Shown piece after piece: positions 27,951-37,214 of a DNA stretch of 64,000 nucleotides (the stretch's first letter is position 1; the number at the start of each line of letters is the position of its first letter). The notes beneath the pieces are model-generated. The model was not told where the DNA came from. It saw only the letters and a program-made list of their open reading frames with translations, and did not search any database. The stretch is from contig CAVPTA010000014.1 in the NCBI GenBank assembly GCA_963708645.1, forward strand, positions 62,001 to 126,000. Reading direction: 5' to 3'. Made by a program: the position numbers and the translations under genes. The stretch is from RYN-133 sp963708645 (GTDB lineage: Bacteria > Actinomycetota > Actinomycetes > Mycobacteriales > Jatrophihabitantaceae).

Positions 27951-28810
27951 TGGACGCCGACTGCGTCGAGCGGCGCCAACTTGGCGCGCAGCCGGTCGAG
28001 GTACCCCTCGATCTGGCTCGCATCGCGATCGGGCAGCCCGTAGACCACATCGCTCACGCCGCCCGCCGACCACTGCTCGAGGCGATCCAGGTCGGGCCTC
28101 GTGTCGAGCGCGACGACACGCGGCGCGCCCTCGCGTCCGGCCTCGTCCCAGAGCTCATGCAATCGGGCAACGCGCGTGACCACGTCCGCGTCGCGCGGTG
28201 TGGTGATCCATCCGTCGGCGCTGCGTGCGATCCATGCGAACGTCTTGTCCGTTCCACCGGCACCGACGAGGACGGGGACGTCTGCGCGAACCGGCTTCGG
28301 GAACGCCCAGCTCGGCCCGAAGTCGACGAATTCGCCGTGATACTCGGCCTCGTCATCGCGCCACAGCGCGCGCATTGCCTCGAGGTACTCGCGCAGTACC
28401 GTGCGTCGCCGGCCCGCGGGCACGTGGTGGTCGGCCAGCTCGTCGGTGTTCCAGCCGAACCCACAACCCAGGGTCACTCGTCCGCCGGAGAGGTGGTCGA
28501 GCGTTGCGATGGTCTTCGCCAGCGTGATCGGGTCGTGCTCGACCGGGAGCGCGACCGCTGTCGCCAACTCGATGCACGAGGTCTGCGCGGCCGCCATCGC
28601 CAGGCCGACCCACGGGTCGAGGGTGCGCAGGTACCGATCGTCGGGCAGCGACGCGTCTCCGGTGCCGGGGTGCGGGGCGTCACGCCTGATCGGGATGTGG
28701 GTGTGTTCAGGCACGTAGAAGGTGTCGAAGCCGTGGTCTTCGGCGGCCCGTGCCGCTGCGGCCGGCGTGATGCCTCGATCGCTGGTGAACAAGACGATGC
28801 CGAATCGCAT
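27947..28810 (-). CDS. LLM-class F420-dependent oxidoreductase
   Basis: 287 aa. MRFGIVLFTSDRGITPAAAA, FDTFYVPEHTHIPIRRDAPH, LDHLSGGRVTLGCGFGWNTD and VPVLVGAGGTDKTFAWIARS are typical of F420-dependent LLM enzymes (TIGR03619-like). A site fitting the mycobacterial KstR consensus lies 12 bp before the ATG. Together with the adjacent Mce operon this suggests a role in steroid or related lipid metabolism (inference). Confidence 0.85.
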   Translation of the reverse strand: MRFGIVLFTSDRGITPAAAARAAEDHGFDTFYVPEHTHIPIRRDAPHPGTGDASLPDDRYLRTLDPWVGLAMAAAQTSCIELATAVALPVEHDPITLAKTIATLDHLSGGRVTLGCGFGWNTDELADHHVPAGRRRTVLREYLEAMRALWRDDEAEYHGEFVDFGPSWAFPKPVRADVPVLVGAGGTDKTFAWIARSADGWITTPRDADVVTRVARLHELWDEAGREGAPRVVALDTRPDLDRLEQWSAGGVSDVVYGLPDRDASQIEGYLDRLRAKLAPLDAVGVQ

Positions 28811-28821
28811 GGCACGCAGAC

Positions 28822-28835
28822 TAGAACGTGTTTCA
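28822..28835 (-). promoter_or_regulatory. KstR-like operator upstream of the LLM-TetR pair
   Basis: TAGAACGTGTTTCA fits the mycobacterial KstR consensus TNNAACNNGTTNNA at every fixed position. It lies between the last Mce-associated gene and the LLM gene. A second match lies before yrbEA at 39013-39026. Confidence 0.6.
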
Positions 28836-28861
28836 GACAGGTGTCCAGTTGAGTATTCGGG

Positions 28862-29593
28862 TCAGATCGGGGTCAAGCTCGACACCAGCCACTTACCGCC
28901 GGTCAGAGTCATCACGACCCGCACCCGGCTGCCGTCGACGCGCGCTCCCTTGGTCTTCTTGCTCGTCGTCGTCTGATCGAGCATCACGAGCACGGTCACC
29001 GAATCGGAGTGCGCTTCGATGACACCGACCGATTTGACGTCAGCATGGGTCACGATCTTCTGCGCTCGTGCCGCCGGGGCAATTACCCGCGTGATCAACT
29101 CCGTGAAGTCCTTCTTGAACTGGCCGGTTGCGTTGTCAGGCGCGCTCGCGATGTAGGAGTCAACGTTCGTGTACTTGTACGACAGCATCGCCGGAATGCG
29201 CTCTCGCGCGCTCGTCATCGCCGCCGGTTGCACTCCGTTGATCGGATAGGAACCGTTGGCTGCCGAGCCGGCGTCGGTGTTCGATCGCTCGATGTAGAGC
29301 CATACATTCGCCGCGATGAATGCGGCCACAACCAGCGCCGCTGCGACCAACAAGGCCGTGCCGGACATCCCAGGTCGTCGGTCGGCCTTCGTGGTCGACG
29401 GCGCTGGGGCGGTGACTTGAGTCGGCGCCTGCTCCGGCGACGGCTCAATCGCATCAGCATCAGCATCAGCATCAGCATCAGGCTCGGAGCGAGCCGGATA
29501 CGGACGCGGACGAGGGCGCGGCCGTTCGGATTTCGCGTCGTCGGCACCGCTGTTGCGCATGTCCCCCGCGGTCTCATCGCTGGTCGGCGTCAT
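28862..29593 (-). CDS. Mce-associated membrane protein (second of two)
   Basis: 243 aa. A charged N-terminus carries an Asp-Ala repeat (encoded by five GCATCA units), then one transmembrane helix (TALLVAAALVVAAFIAANVWL, cut here to TALLVAAALVVAAFIAANVW) and an extracytoplasmic domain of the Mce-associated type: RERIPAMLSYKYTNVDSYI, TGQFKKDFTELITRVIAPAA, and VVMTLTGGKWLVSSLTPI at the end. It lies 4 bp after its paralogue. Two such proteins after mceF is the arrangement of M. tuberculosis mce4 (Rv3493c, Rv3492c; from memory). They probably stabilise the Mce complex. Confidence 0.85.
   Translation of the reverse strand: MTPTSDETAGDMRNSGADDAKSERPRPRPRPYPARSEPDADADADADAIEPSPEQAPTQVTAPAPSTTKADRRPGMSGTALLVAAALVVAAFIAANVWLYIERSNTDAGSAANGSYPINGVQPAAMTSARERIPAMLSYKYTNVDSYIASAPDNATGQFKKDFTELITRVIAPAARAQKIVTHADVKSVGVIEAHSDSVTVLVMLDQTTTSKKTKGARVDGSRVRVVMTLTGGKWLVSSLTPI
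29451..29480. repeat. GCATCA microsatellite, five units
   Basis: Five exact copies of the 6-mer GCATCA inside the Mce-associated gene encode the Asp-Ala tract. The unit length keeps frame when copy number changes. Confidence 0.85.
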
Positions 29594-29597
29594 CTGG

Positions 29598-30134
29598 TCA
29601 CACCACGAACGTCAATCCGGATACGAGCCAGTGGTCGCTGACTTTCACGACGGTGACCGTGAGTCGATAGTTGCGCGGTTCACCCTTGGGCGAGGATTTG
29701 TTCTTCACAGTCGCCTTCGCGGCAATGCCGACCACTGCCTTGTCGCCGCCGGTCATGCTCACCAGGGCGGCCGCCGCGATCGACCCTGTCGAGGTGACCT
29801 GTCCTGCGGTGAGGGCGTTCCGGAAGGTCTTCGCCTGTTTCTCCAGCTGGTCATGGAAGCCCGCGGTCGAACCGTCGAGGAGCCGCTTGAGATCGGCAGT
29901 CGCGGTCGCGTGTTGCACTGTCAGCAACGTGACTACCTCGTTCGATGCAGCTCCGATCGCGGCGACCACTGCGGCAGGGCGCGTGTCGGCGCCGCCGCCG
30001 GCAGCTCGCTGATGGTGCAGCGCGATCGACTGCAGGAGCGCCAAGACGGCCAGGCCGACGAGCAGCACAGCGAGCACTGCGACGGCGACGGGGCGGTTCA
30101 GCGTCCGACTGGTTGAAGCAGAAGATCGCGCCAT
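29598..30134 (-). CDS. Mce-associated membrane protein (first of two)
   Basis: 178 aa from ATG 30134, behind AAAGGAG. One N-terminal helix (VAVLAVLLVGLAVLALLQSI), then an outer domain: NEVVTLLTVQHATATADLKR, FHDQLEKQAKTFRNALTAG, and YRLTVTVVKVSDHWLVSGLT. The gene overlaps the 3' end of mceF by 37 bp in another frame. Confidence 0.85.
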   Translation of the reverse strand: MARSSASTSRTLNRPVAVAVLAVLLVGLAVLALLQSIALHHQRAAGGGADTRPAAVVAAIGAASNEVVTLLTVQHATATADLKRLLDGSTAGFHDQLEKQAKTFRNALTAGQVTSTGSIAAAALVSMTGGDKAVVGIAAKATVKNKSSPKGEPRNYRLTVTVVKVSDHWLVSGLTFVV

Positions 30135-31441
30135 GACCGCTCCTTTCCGCCGCCGCTGGAGGCGTTGCTGACGACCAGCAACGTGCCGTCGGGCATGAAC
30201 AGCTTTCCAGTGCCGGGCTGATAGGCCGCCGACCGGTTCGTGCCCGTTGGCGGTGGCGTGCTGCCGGTACCGGGCTCGGGTTTGCCGAGACATGCGGCCG
30301 GCGTTGCGGCACGAACGCCCGGGTTGTTCTCGCAGGGCAGGTTGCGCGTGCCGCGAACACTTCGTGGATCGCTGTGGTTCACCTTGCAGTACAGGCCGGT
30401 CGGGGTGTTGACCGGATTGGTTTTCGCGGGATTACGCCGCTTGTCCGGTGGCAGGAAGCCCGTGATGCACTCGGGTGGATCGTCGACGTTGAGGTGGAAG
30501 TACAGCGGGATGTATCCGGTACTTGCGGTGGGTTGTGCGAACGCGATGAGATCCGCGACGAGTGCGGGGTAGATCGTGAGCACCTGCTTGAGTGACGGGA
30601 CGTAGACGTTCATCACCTGGAACGTCGACGTCAGATTGGCCATGAGCATGTTCAACGACGGCGTGAGGTCGTTCTCGAGTCCGACGACCTGACCCGACGC
30701 CGCCGGCAGGGTGTGCAGCAATCGGACGATGTCGTGGTTACTCATAACCAGCTGCCTCGCGAACCCGGCGAGGTTGTTGATCGTCGATGCCGTGTTGCCC
30801 GCCAACGCCTGTTGGGTGCGCAGGAACGGGCTGAAGTCGTGCAGCAGGTTGCGGGTCGGTCCGATGTTGGCCTGTGCACTGTTGAGCAACAGCGAGGTCG
30901 AGTCGATGAGTCGCTGGAGGTCGGGGCCGGAATTGCCGAAGCCGTCGGCGATGTCACGCAGCGCGCGCGACATCGTCCCCTTCGGGATCGAGCGGATCAG
31001 CGCGTCGAGTCGGTCGAGCAGGTTCGAGGTCGGTTGCAGCCCCACGGTGTCGTTGCGTGGGATCGTCGATCCGTCGTGCAGGTCGGGTCCCTGGCTCGAC
31101 CGCGGCACGAGATCGACGTACTGCTCACCGATGGCAGACGTGCTGTGGATTGTCGCGACAAGGTTTGCCGGGATGACCGTGCCGTCGTCGATGCTCAGTT
31201 CGACCGTGGTGCCGTTCGGCTGCAGCGTGATCGCGCCGACCTTGCCGACCTGCGCGCCCCGGTAGGTCACCAGCGCGTTGGAGTACAGGCCGGACGAGTC
31301 GGCGAAATCCGCGGTGACGGTGTACTGGCCGTAACCGAGTAACTGCGGCAGGTGCACGTAGAACAGCGCCGTGACCGCCAGGACGACGACGCTGACGACG
31401 ACGAAGATGAGCAGCCGGATCCGGGTGGCGCTGGTCAGCAT
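30098..31441 (-). CDS. mceF: Mce family protein MceF
   Basis: 447 aa. An N-terminal helix (LLIFVVVSVVVLAVTALFYV) is followed by the MlaD/Mce domain (VTADFADSSGLYSNALVTYR, GAQVGKVGAITLQPNGTTVE). A long helical segment and a Pro/Gly-rich C-terminal tail with four Cys complete it. Start ATG 31441 lies within TGATG at the mceE stop. It is one of six periplasmic subunits forming the lipid-conducting tunnel. Confidence 0.92.
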   Translation of the reverse strand: MLTSATRIRLLIFVVVSVVVLAVTALFYVHLPQLLGYGQYTVTADFADSSGLYSNALVTYRGAQVGKVGAITLQPNGTTVELSIDDGTVIPANLVATIHSTSAIGEQYVDLVPRSSQGPDLHDGSTIPRNDTVGLQPTSNLLDRLDALIRSIPKGTMSRALRDIADGFGNSGPDLQRLIDSTSLLLNSAQANIGPTRNLLHDFSPFLRTQQALAGNTASTINNLAGFARQLVMSNHDIVRLLHTLPAASGQVVGLENDLTPSLNMLMANLTSTFQVMNVYVPSLKQVLTIYPALVADLIAFAQPTASTGYIPLYFHLNVDDPPECITGFLPPDKRRNPAKTNPVNTPTGLYCKVNHSDPRSVRGTRNLPCENNPGVRAATPAACLGKPEPGTGSTPPPTGTNRSAAYQPGTGKLFMPDGTLLVVSNASSGGGKERSWRDLLLQPVGR

Positions 31442-32703
31442 CAGCAACCCCCCACGATGACCTGCACGACCGAGCAGGAGGACTTGCCGGGTCCCGGTGA
31501 CTTCTTCGAGCCGCCCGGAAGCAGGCTGCCCGTCGGCAACGGCACGGGGACGCTGATGCTGGGGTGCGGGATCGAGACGGGCGGCGTCGGCGTCGGCGCC
31601 GGGCCCCCGTTCTTCGTCGACTGCTTGGTCCCGAGCGGTGCCGTCAGGGGGTTGCGAGCCTGGATCACCGTGTCTCTCGTGGGTTGCCCGACCAGCGGCA
31701 GCTGCGCGAGGAAGTCACGACGAATCGACGACACCGACAGGTCGAGCAGCTCGAACAGGTTCATGTAGTCGCCCTTCACCGCCTTGAACAAGGTGGTGAT
31801 GGGGAACGGGAAGCTGACGAGCAAAGGCAGCGACTTCGGGATGGCGGTACCCGCTTCGGCGAGTTTCGCCAGCAGCGGCTTGACCAACGCCAGGTCGGTC
31901 GCGAGCGGAGCCTTGTCGCGGTTGAGGATCGTCGTGGCAACCTTGCCTAGCCGGTCGAGCGCGCCCAGCGCCGTCGTCAGCTTCGTCTTGTCATGGTTCA
32001 GCAGCGCAACCGCAGGCGTGATGTGAGTCAGCGCGCGCGCGACGATGTCGCGGTGGGTGGCGAGCTCACCGGCAAGCCGATTGAGCGAGGCGGTCGCGTC
32101 GAGCAACTCCTGCTTCTGCTGGTTCAGACCGCCGACGAAGCCGCTCAGCCGGTGCAGAAGGTCACGCGCGGTTCCAACGCGGCCGTCCAGCGCCTTGTTG
32201 ACCTCGGTCGTAATCGTGTGCAGTTGCGCAAGACCGCCGTTGTTGAGCAGCAGCGACACGGCGGCCAGGACGTCCTCGGTCTGCGGGTACTGCTGGGTCT
32301 GCCCGATCGGGATCATTGAGTTGGACGCGAGCTTGCCGCGGGCGTCGTTCGGCGTCGATATCTGCACGAATTCGGCACCGAGCAGGCTCTTCTGCCCGAT
32401 GGAGACCTCGACGTTGGACGGGAGCGACACCGACTTGAGCAGGCTGATGTGCACCAGGGCATGCCACGTCGAGTGATCGAGGTCGATCGAGCGCACCGTT
32501 CCGATACGCACGTTCTGGTACTGCACCTCCGAGTTGGGCACGAGGTTGTCAGCACCTGCGAACACCGCGGTGACGCTGTACCCGTCGTCGCCCGTGGCCA
32601 CGCCACCCGGCAGTGTCGCTGTGCGTGGGTCGAGATTGCACGCCGACAGCGTGAGGCTCGCCGCTGCCACGACGGCGCCGAGCACGCGGCGATGCCGTGT
32701 CAC
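31441..32703 (-). CDS. mceE: Mce family lipoprotein MceE
   Basis: 420 aa from GTG 32703, overlapping the mceD stop (GTGA). A lipoprotein signal peptide with lipobox LSAC (VVAAASLTLSACNLDP) marks it as MceE, the only lipidated subunit. The MlaD domain (VTAVFAGADNLVPNSEVQYQ and NVRIGTVRSIDLDHSTWHA) precedes a helical needle. The C-terminus is Pro-rich (PAPTPTPPVSIPHPS) and ends VGGC. Confidence 0.93.
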   Translation of the reverse strand: MTRHRRVLGAVVAAASLTLSACNLDPRTATLPGGVATGDDGYSVTAVFAGADNLVPNSEVQYQNVRIGTVRSIDLDHSTWHALVHISLLKSVSLPSNVEVSIGQKSLLGAEFVQISTPNDARGKLASNSMIPIGQTQQYPQTEDVLAAVSLLLNNGGLAQLHTITTEVNKALDGRVGTARDLLHRLSGFVGGLNQQKQELLDATASLNRLAGELATHRDIVARALTHITPAVALLNHDKTKLTTALGALDRLGKVATTILNRDKAPLATDLALVKPLLAKLAEAGTAIPKSLPLLVSFPFPITTLFKAVKGDYMNLFELLDLSVSSIRRDFLAQLPLVGQPTRDTVIQARNPLTAPLGTKQSTKNGGPAPTPTPPVSIPHPSISVPVPLPTGSLLPGGSKKSPGPGKSSCSVVQVIVGGC

Positions 32704-33908
32704 GCGCCACCGCCGGGGAGCAGCAGACCGATCAGACCCTGCTCGGTCTTCGTGATCGGCGCCAGCGTCTTCTGCAGATTCGCGGCACGTTGCTTGAGCG
32801 CCGCCGCCGCGCTCTTGCGAATGTTCTTCTCGACCGATGCCGGCAGCTTCGGCAGCCCGATCTGTTTCACCAGCGGTTGCAGCAGCTTGACGCAGTCGGA
32901 CACGACGCCGCCCGTCGCGATGACCTGCCGGCACACGAGCTGCGCGACATTGTCGAAGTTGCCGATCGCGAGCGTGCCGGTCGCGGCGTGGTAGCGCGGA
33001 TCGATGATGTTGTAGAAGTTGCTCAGGGCCGTCGGGGCGACGTGCAGAAGCAGCTGCAGCTGGTACTGCTTCTGGTTCAGGATGTGGGTCAGCGACGCCA
33101 GCGACGCGACGCCGTGCTTGACCGATCCGCGGTTGCTGCGCAGGAACGAGTTGACCGCCGACATCGCGCTGTCGAGTTCGCTCAGGGCTACCGCGAGGTT
33201 CGACTTGTTCTGGTCGAGCAGCGAGGACACACCGGTGAGTTGACCCGAGAACGCGCGTACCGCGCCGTCGCTGCGGTCGAGCGCGGCGATGAAGACCTGC
33301 AGGTTTCGGACGGTTGCGAACAGGTCGCCGCGACTGTTGGCGAGCGTCGCCGATGCGGTCGACAGGTTGTGCAGCATGGAGTGCAGCTCGGTAGCACTGC
33401 CGGTGAGGTTGGCGTCGACAGTGCCGAGCACGCCGCCGAGCGCACCCTTGCCGTTCAGCCCTTTCTTGCCGAGGCTCGTCGCCAGCCTGGTCAACTGAGC
33501 CTTCACGTCGTCCCACTCGAGCGGGACGGCCGTGCGGGTCAGCGGGATCACCGCGCCGCTGACCATCTTCGGCCCGGAGATGTACGCGGGGACGAGTTGC
33601 ACGAAGCGTCCGCTGACGAGATTGGGTGCGACGATCGCCGCCTTGGCATCGGCCGGAATGTCGACGCCGTGGTCGACGGTCATCGTGACCCGGACGCCGG
33701 TCGGTTCCGGCGTGATCGAATCGATCGAACCGACCTTGATGCCGAGGACTCGTACGTCGTCGCCGCTGTACAGGCCGGTGCTGCGCGTGAAGAACGCCGT
33801 GACCTTCGTGCCCGAGTCGCCGCCGAACACGAACTTGGCGCCGACGAACGCGACCGCGGCCAGCAGCGCGATCGCCACGACCAACCGGGTCAGCCGGCCG
33901 CGATTCAT
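32700..33908 (-). CDS. mceD: Mce family protein MceD
   Basis: 402 aa. Helix LTRLVVAIALLAAVAFVGAK, then the MlaD domain VTAFFTRSTGLYSGDDVRVL with GIKVGSIDSITPEPTGVRV, then a coiled/helical region and a C-terminal Cys pair (LVCRQVIATGGVVSDCVKLL). It overlaps mceC and mceE by 4 bp each, indicating tight translational coupling. Confidence 0.92.
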   Translation of the reverse strand: MNRGRLTRLVVAIALLAAVAFVGAKFVFGGDSGTKVTAFFTRSTGLYSGDDVRVLGIKVGSIDSITPEPTGVRVTMTVDHGVDIPADAKAAIVAPNLVSGRFVQLVPAYISGPKMVSGAVIPLTRTAVPLEWDDVKAQLTRLATSLGKKGLNGKGALGGVLGTVDANLTGSATELHSMLHNLSTASATLANSRGDLFATVRNLQVFIAALDRSDGAVRAFSGQLTGVSSLLDQNKSNLAVALSELDSAMSAVNSFLRSNRGSVKHGVASLASLTHILNQKQYQLQLLLHVAPTALSNFYNIIDPRYHAATGTLAIGNFDNVAQLVCRQVIATGGVVSDCVKLLQPLVKQIGLPKLPASVEKNIRKSAAAALKQRAANLQKTLAPITKTEQGLIGLLLPGGGA

Positions 33909-35002
33909 CGGTGCTTGCCGTTCTTCGATGCGCCGTTCTTCGATGCGCCGTTCGCAGCGGCGCCGCTCTTGGCGGCGCTCGTCTTGGACAGCAGCTTGCT
34001 CAGCGGGCTCGTGTCGAGACCGACGAGATCGACCGGGCGGGTCAGGTTCTGCACGTAGGCCTGGAAGAACGGTCCGCTCGACACCGATTCACCGAGGGAT
34101 GCTGCGAAAGGTCCGGCTCGGTCGAGGATCGTGTCGATGTTCTGCTTGTTGCGGTTGAGCAGGTCGGTGACGTGCGAGAGCGAGCGCAACGCCGGCCCGA
34201 GGGTCGCCCGGTTGTCTGCGACGAGTCCACGCAACTGTTGCGCGAGCTGCACGGTCTGCAGCAGCAACGTCTGCACCGCGGCCCGCCGGGCATTGATCAC
34301 TGCGAACAGCTGCGCGCCGTCGCCGAGCAAGGTCGTGATCTGGCGGTTGCGCTGCGCCAGGATGCCGGTGACGTTGGTCGAGGCGTTGAGCAGGTCGCTG
34401 ATCTCGGAGTTGCGCGACGCGATCGTCGAAGCGATCTTGCTGACGTTGCGCACGGTGGCACGAACCGCGGCCGGTGTGTTGCGGAAGGTGCCCGTGATCG
34501 TGCGCAGGGCACGCGCGAGCGTGGTCGTCTGGATCGCCGCGGTGGTCGAGGTGAGGCCGGACAGCGCTTCCGTCAGGTCGTACGGCGGGTCGGTGCGGGT
34601 GAGCGGGATGGTGCTTCCGCCGGCCATTGTCCCGCTACCGCTCGGGGTCAACTGCAGCCCGAGCTTGCCGAGCAGGGTCTCGGTGCTGATCGAGGCCTGG
34701 GTCTGGTTTCCGAGGTGCACATTCGAGTCGGTGACGGTGAAGTCGACCCGCACGTGCCCGTGGTCGAGCGACACCGACCCGACCTTCCCGACCACGAAGC
34801 CGGAGACGACCACGTCATCGCCCGACTCGAGCCCACCGGACTCGGTGAACATCGCCGAATACCCGGTGCCGCTGTTGAAGAACGGCAGGTTCTGGAAGGT
34901 CAGGGCAAGCAGCAACGACAGGACGAGCACGGCGGAGCCGAGGATGCCGATGACTACCGAGTTGCGTTCGCCGAAACTCTTTCGCAGCAGACGGATCTTC
35001 AT
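33905..35002 (-). CDS. mceC: Mce family protein MceC
   Basis: 365 aa from ATG 35002 (TGATG with the mceB stop; a GTG three bases earlier is also possible). Helix VVIGILGSAVLVLSLLLALT, MlaD domain (YSAMFTESGGLESGDDVVVS and GFVVGKVGSVSLDHGHVRVD), a long helical part, and an Ala/Ser/Lys/Asn tail with a repeated GASKN unit. Confidence 0.92.
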   Translation of the reverse strand: MKIRLLRKSFGERNSVVIGILGSAVLVLSLLLALTFQNLPFFNSGTGYSAMFTESGGLESGDDVVVSGFVVGKVGSVSLDHGHVRVDFTVTDSNVHLGNQTQASISTETLLGKLGLQLTPSGSGTMAGGSTIPLTRTDPPYDLTEALSGLTSTTAAIQTTTLARALRTITGTFRNTPAAVRATVRNVSKIASTIASRNSEISDLLNASTNVTGILAQRNRQITTLLGDGAQLFAVINARRAAVQTLLLQTVQLAQQLRGLVADNRATLGPALRSLSHVTDLLNRNKQNIDTILDRAGPFAASLGESVSSGPFFQAYVQNLTRPVDLVGLDTSPLSKLLSKTSAAKSGAAANGASKNGASKNGKHR

Positions 35003-36033
35003 CACTTGCACCTCGCAGCCGGGTTCTTCGACGGCTTCGTGAGGTAGGTCGCGCCGTTCGGCAGCGTGATCCGCTCCTGCGTCTCGCACAGGTAGAAGTT
35101 GAAGAAGTTGCCGTATGCGCCGAGGCGGGCCAGCACCTGATACACGCGCGGCAACTTGTGCAGCGTGTACGTGATCGTGTCCGAACCGGCGTCGAGCGAC
35201 TTCGCGAGTGATCCGAGCTTCGCGACGTCGTCGCGCAGGTCGGGGCGAACCGTCGTCAACAATTGCGACGCCGACGCGGTGAGGCCGTTGATGTGGATGA
35301 TCGCGTCGGCGATCGGATTGCGGTCGGCGGACAGCCCGCTGATCAACTGCTGCATCTGGACGATGAGTGTGTCCAGATCCGAGCCGCGCGAAGCAACGAT
35401 GCGCAATGACGCGTCGAGGTTGTGGATGACGTCGCCGATGAGCTTGTCGCGACCGGCAAGTGTCGAAGTCAGCGACGCGACCATCGTGAGCAGGCTCGTG
35501 ACGGTGCCGGACTCACCCTGGAACACCCGGATGAATGCCATCGACACTGCGTTGATCTGGTTCGGGTCGAGCCCGACGAACAGCGGCTTGAACCCGGCGA
35601 GCAGTGTGTCGAGATCGAGCGCGGGCGTTGTCTGCTTGAGCGGGATGGTCGAGCCGCCGGCCAGGATGTCGCCGGTCGTGTTGCCGCCGCTGAGCTCGAG
35701 ATACCGGTCGCCGATGAGGTTCTTGTAGCGCACCGTTGCATGCGTCTCGTGCGAGAGCGTGACGCTGTTGTCGACGCTGAAATCGACCTTCACCTGGTTG
35801 CCGCGATAGATCTCGACGCCGTCGACCGTCCCCACATCGACGCCCGCGATGCGCACCGGCGAGTCGACCTTCAGCCCGGAGACGTTGGCGAAGATCGCGT
35901 GGTAGCTGTTCGTCGAGGTGAACGAGATGTTGCCGAGCACGACGGCAAGGTAGGTCGCGATCAGGCCGCTCAGCACAAGGAAGACCGACAGCTTGACGAT
36001 CGGGCCCCTGCTGCGCCGCACCCGGGTGCTCAT
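35002..36033 (-). CDS. mceB: Mce family protein MceB
   Basis: 343 aa from ATG 36033, overlapping the mceA stop (ATGA). Helix IVKLSVFLVLSGLIATYLAV, MlaD domain (YHAIFANVSGLKVDSPVRIA and GVDVGTVDGVEIYRGNQVK), the motif YKNLIGDRYLELSGGN typical of MceB, and a single Cys near each end of the C-terminal region (NFYLCETQERITLP, ARCK). Confidence 0.93.
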   Translation of the reverse strand: MSTRVRRSRGPIVKLSVFLVLSGLIATYLAVVLGNISFTSTNSYHAIFANVSGLKVDSPVRIAGVDVGTVDGVEIYRGNQVKVDFSVDNSVTLSHETHATVRYKNLIGDRYLELSGGNTTGDILAGGSTIPLKQTTPALDLDTLLAGFKPLFVGLDPNQINAVSMAFIRVFQGESGTVTSLLTMVASLTSTLAGRDKLIGDVIHNLDASLRIVASRGSDLDTLIVQMQQLISGLSADRNPIADAIIHINGLTASASQLLTTVRPDLRDDVAKLGSLAKSLDAGSDTITYTLHKLPRVYQVLARLGAYGNFFNFYLCETQERITLPNGATYLTKPSKNPAARCK

Positions 36034-37214
36034 TTGCCCAGCCCTGTCGTGCCGTGGAGCGGGCCGAAGAACAACTCGAGCAGGTTCTGCACGGTGAACC
36101 CGCCCTTGGGGCTGGCCCCCGCGTACGGATCGGGGCCGGTGTTGAAGACCTTGTGCGGGTTCTGGTGTCCCATCGGGATGTCCGGCAGGCCGTAGCAGTG
36201 CGGGCCGGAGTCGGCCGCGACGACCGGCAGGTCGCGCGGGTAGCGGTAGGCAGGTTGCGGCGGCAGGAACTGCGCCAACACGCCCAGGCCCGGCTGCCGA
36301 CCCCCGATGGCATCCTCGGCCAGCGGGATGGCCGGGTACACGAGAGCGCGGAAGAAGCACGGGAACTCCGGCGCGTACTCGGCCAGCACGCGTGTCGTCG
36401 GCTGCAGCACGTTCAGCGTCGTCAGCAGATTGCGCTGGTTCTGCTGCACGAACGACGTGGTGCGACGGGCGACCGAGGTCAGGCTCAGCATGAACGCGTC
36501 GAGGGAGGCCTTGTTCGCGACGAGCGAGTCACTGGTGGTGGACGCATCGCTCGCCAGCTGCAGCAGCTTGGGCGTCACGCCCGCGTAGTTGTCGAGCACG
36601 GACCGGCCCAACACCGCGTCCGTTCGCAATGTCGGCAGCTCGGGGTTGATCTCGCGCAGGTACGCGTCGATCGTCACGATCATGTGGCCGAGTTCTTCGC
36701 CGCGTCCTTGCAACGCGCCGGCCAGCCCGCTCAGCGCGGCGTTGACCGCCGCCGGTTTGGTCGCCTGCAACAGGCTCATCAGGTGGGCGAAGGTGTCGTT
36801 GATCTCGACGGTCACATGGGACGCGTCGATCGTGGCGCCGTCGGCGATGGCCTGCGCCGCAGGGTGGGCCGGCTCGATCAGCTCGACGTACTTCCCGCCG
36901 AACACTGTGGGCGGCACGATGTGCGCGCCCACGTTGGCCGGGATCAGGTGCATCTCGTCGGGAGTCATCGCCAGTTCGAGATCGGCGCCCTGCGCGGTCG
37001 GGGTGAGCGAGTCAACGCGGCCGACCGTGACGCCGCGCAGCTTGACCGCGGAGCCGTCCGTGAGCAGCAGGCCGGCACGAGGGGCATGCACGCGCAGCGG
37101 GACGCTCGAGTCGAACGCCCTGTTGAACTGAAGGATCGTCAGCACCACGATGCCTACGAGCGCCACGATGAACGTGACGCCGTAGAGCGAGTAGCGCAGC
37201 CGATGGGTGTTCAT
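36030..37214 (-). CDS. mceA: Mce family protein MceA
   Basis: 394 aa. Helix SLYGVTFIVALVGIVVLTIL, MlaD domain (LRVHAPRAGLLLTDGSAVKL and RGVTVGRVDSLTPTAQGADL), VPPTVFGGKYVELIEPAHPA as in MceA/Mce4A, then the helical region and GPHCYGLPDIPMGHQNP near the end. It is the first Mce subunit of the operon, coupled to yrbEB by ATGA. Confidence 0.93.
   Translation of the reverse strand: MNTHRLRYSLYGVTFIVALVGIVVLTILQFNRAFDSSVPLRVHAPRAGLLLTDGSAVKLRGVTVGRVDSLTPTAQGADLELAMTPDEMHLIPANVGAHIVPPTVFGGKYVELIEPAHPAAQAIADGATIDASHVTVEINDTFAHLMSLLQATKPAAVNAALSGLAGALQGRGEELGHMIVTIDAYLREINPELPTLRTDAVLGRSVLDNYAGVTPKLLQLASDASTTSDSLVANKASLDAFMLSLTSVARRTTSFVQQNQRNLLTTLNVLQPTTRVLAEYAPEFPCFFRALVYPAIPLAEDAIGGRQPGLGVLAQFLPPQPAYRYPRDLPVVAADSGPHCYGLPDIPMGHQNPHKVFNTGPDPYAGASPKGGFTVQNLLELFFGPLHGTTGLGK

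Noticed and set aside
31441..33516. 691-aa open frame extending mceE upstream
   Set aside because: The MceE lipoprotein signal starts at GTG 32703, and the upstream part overlaps mceD in a different frame.
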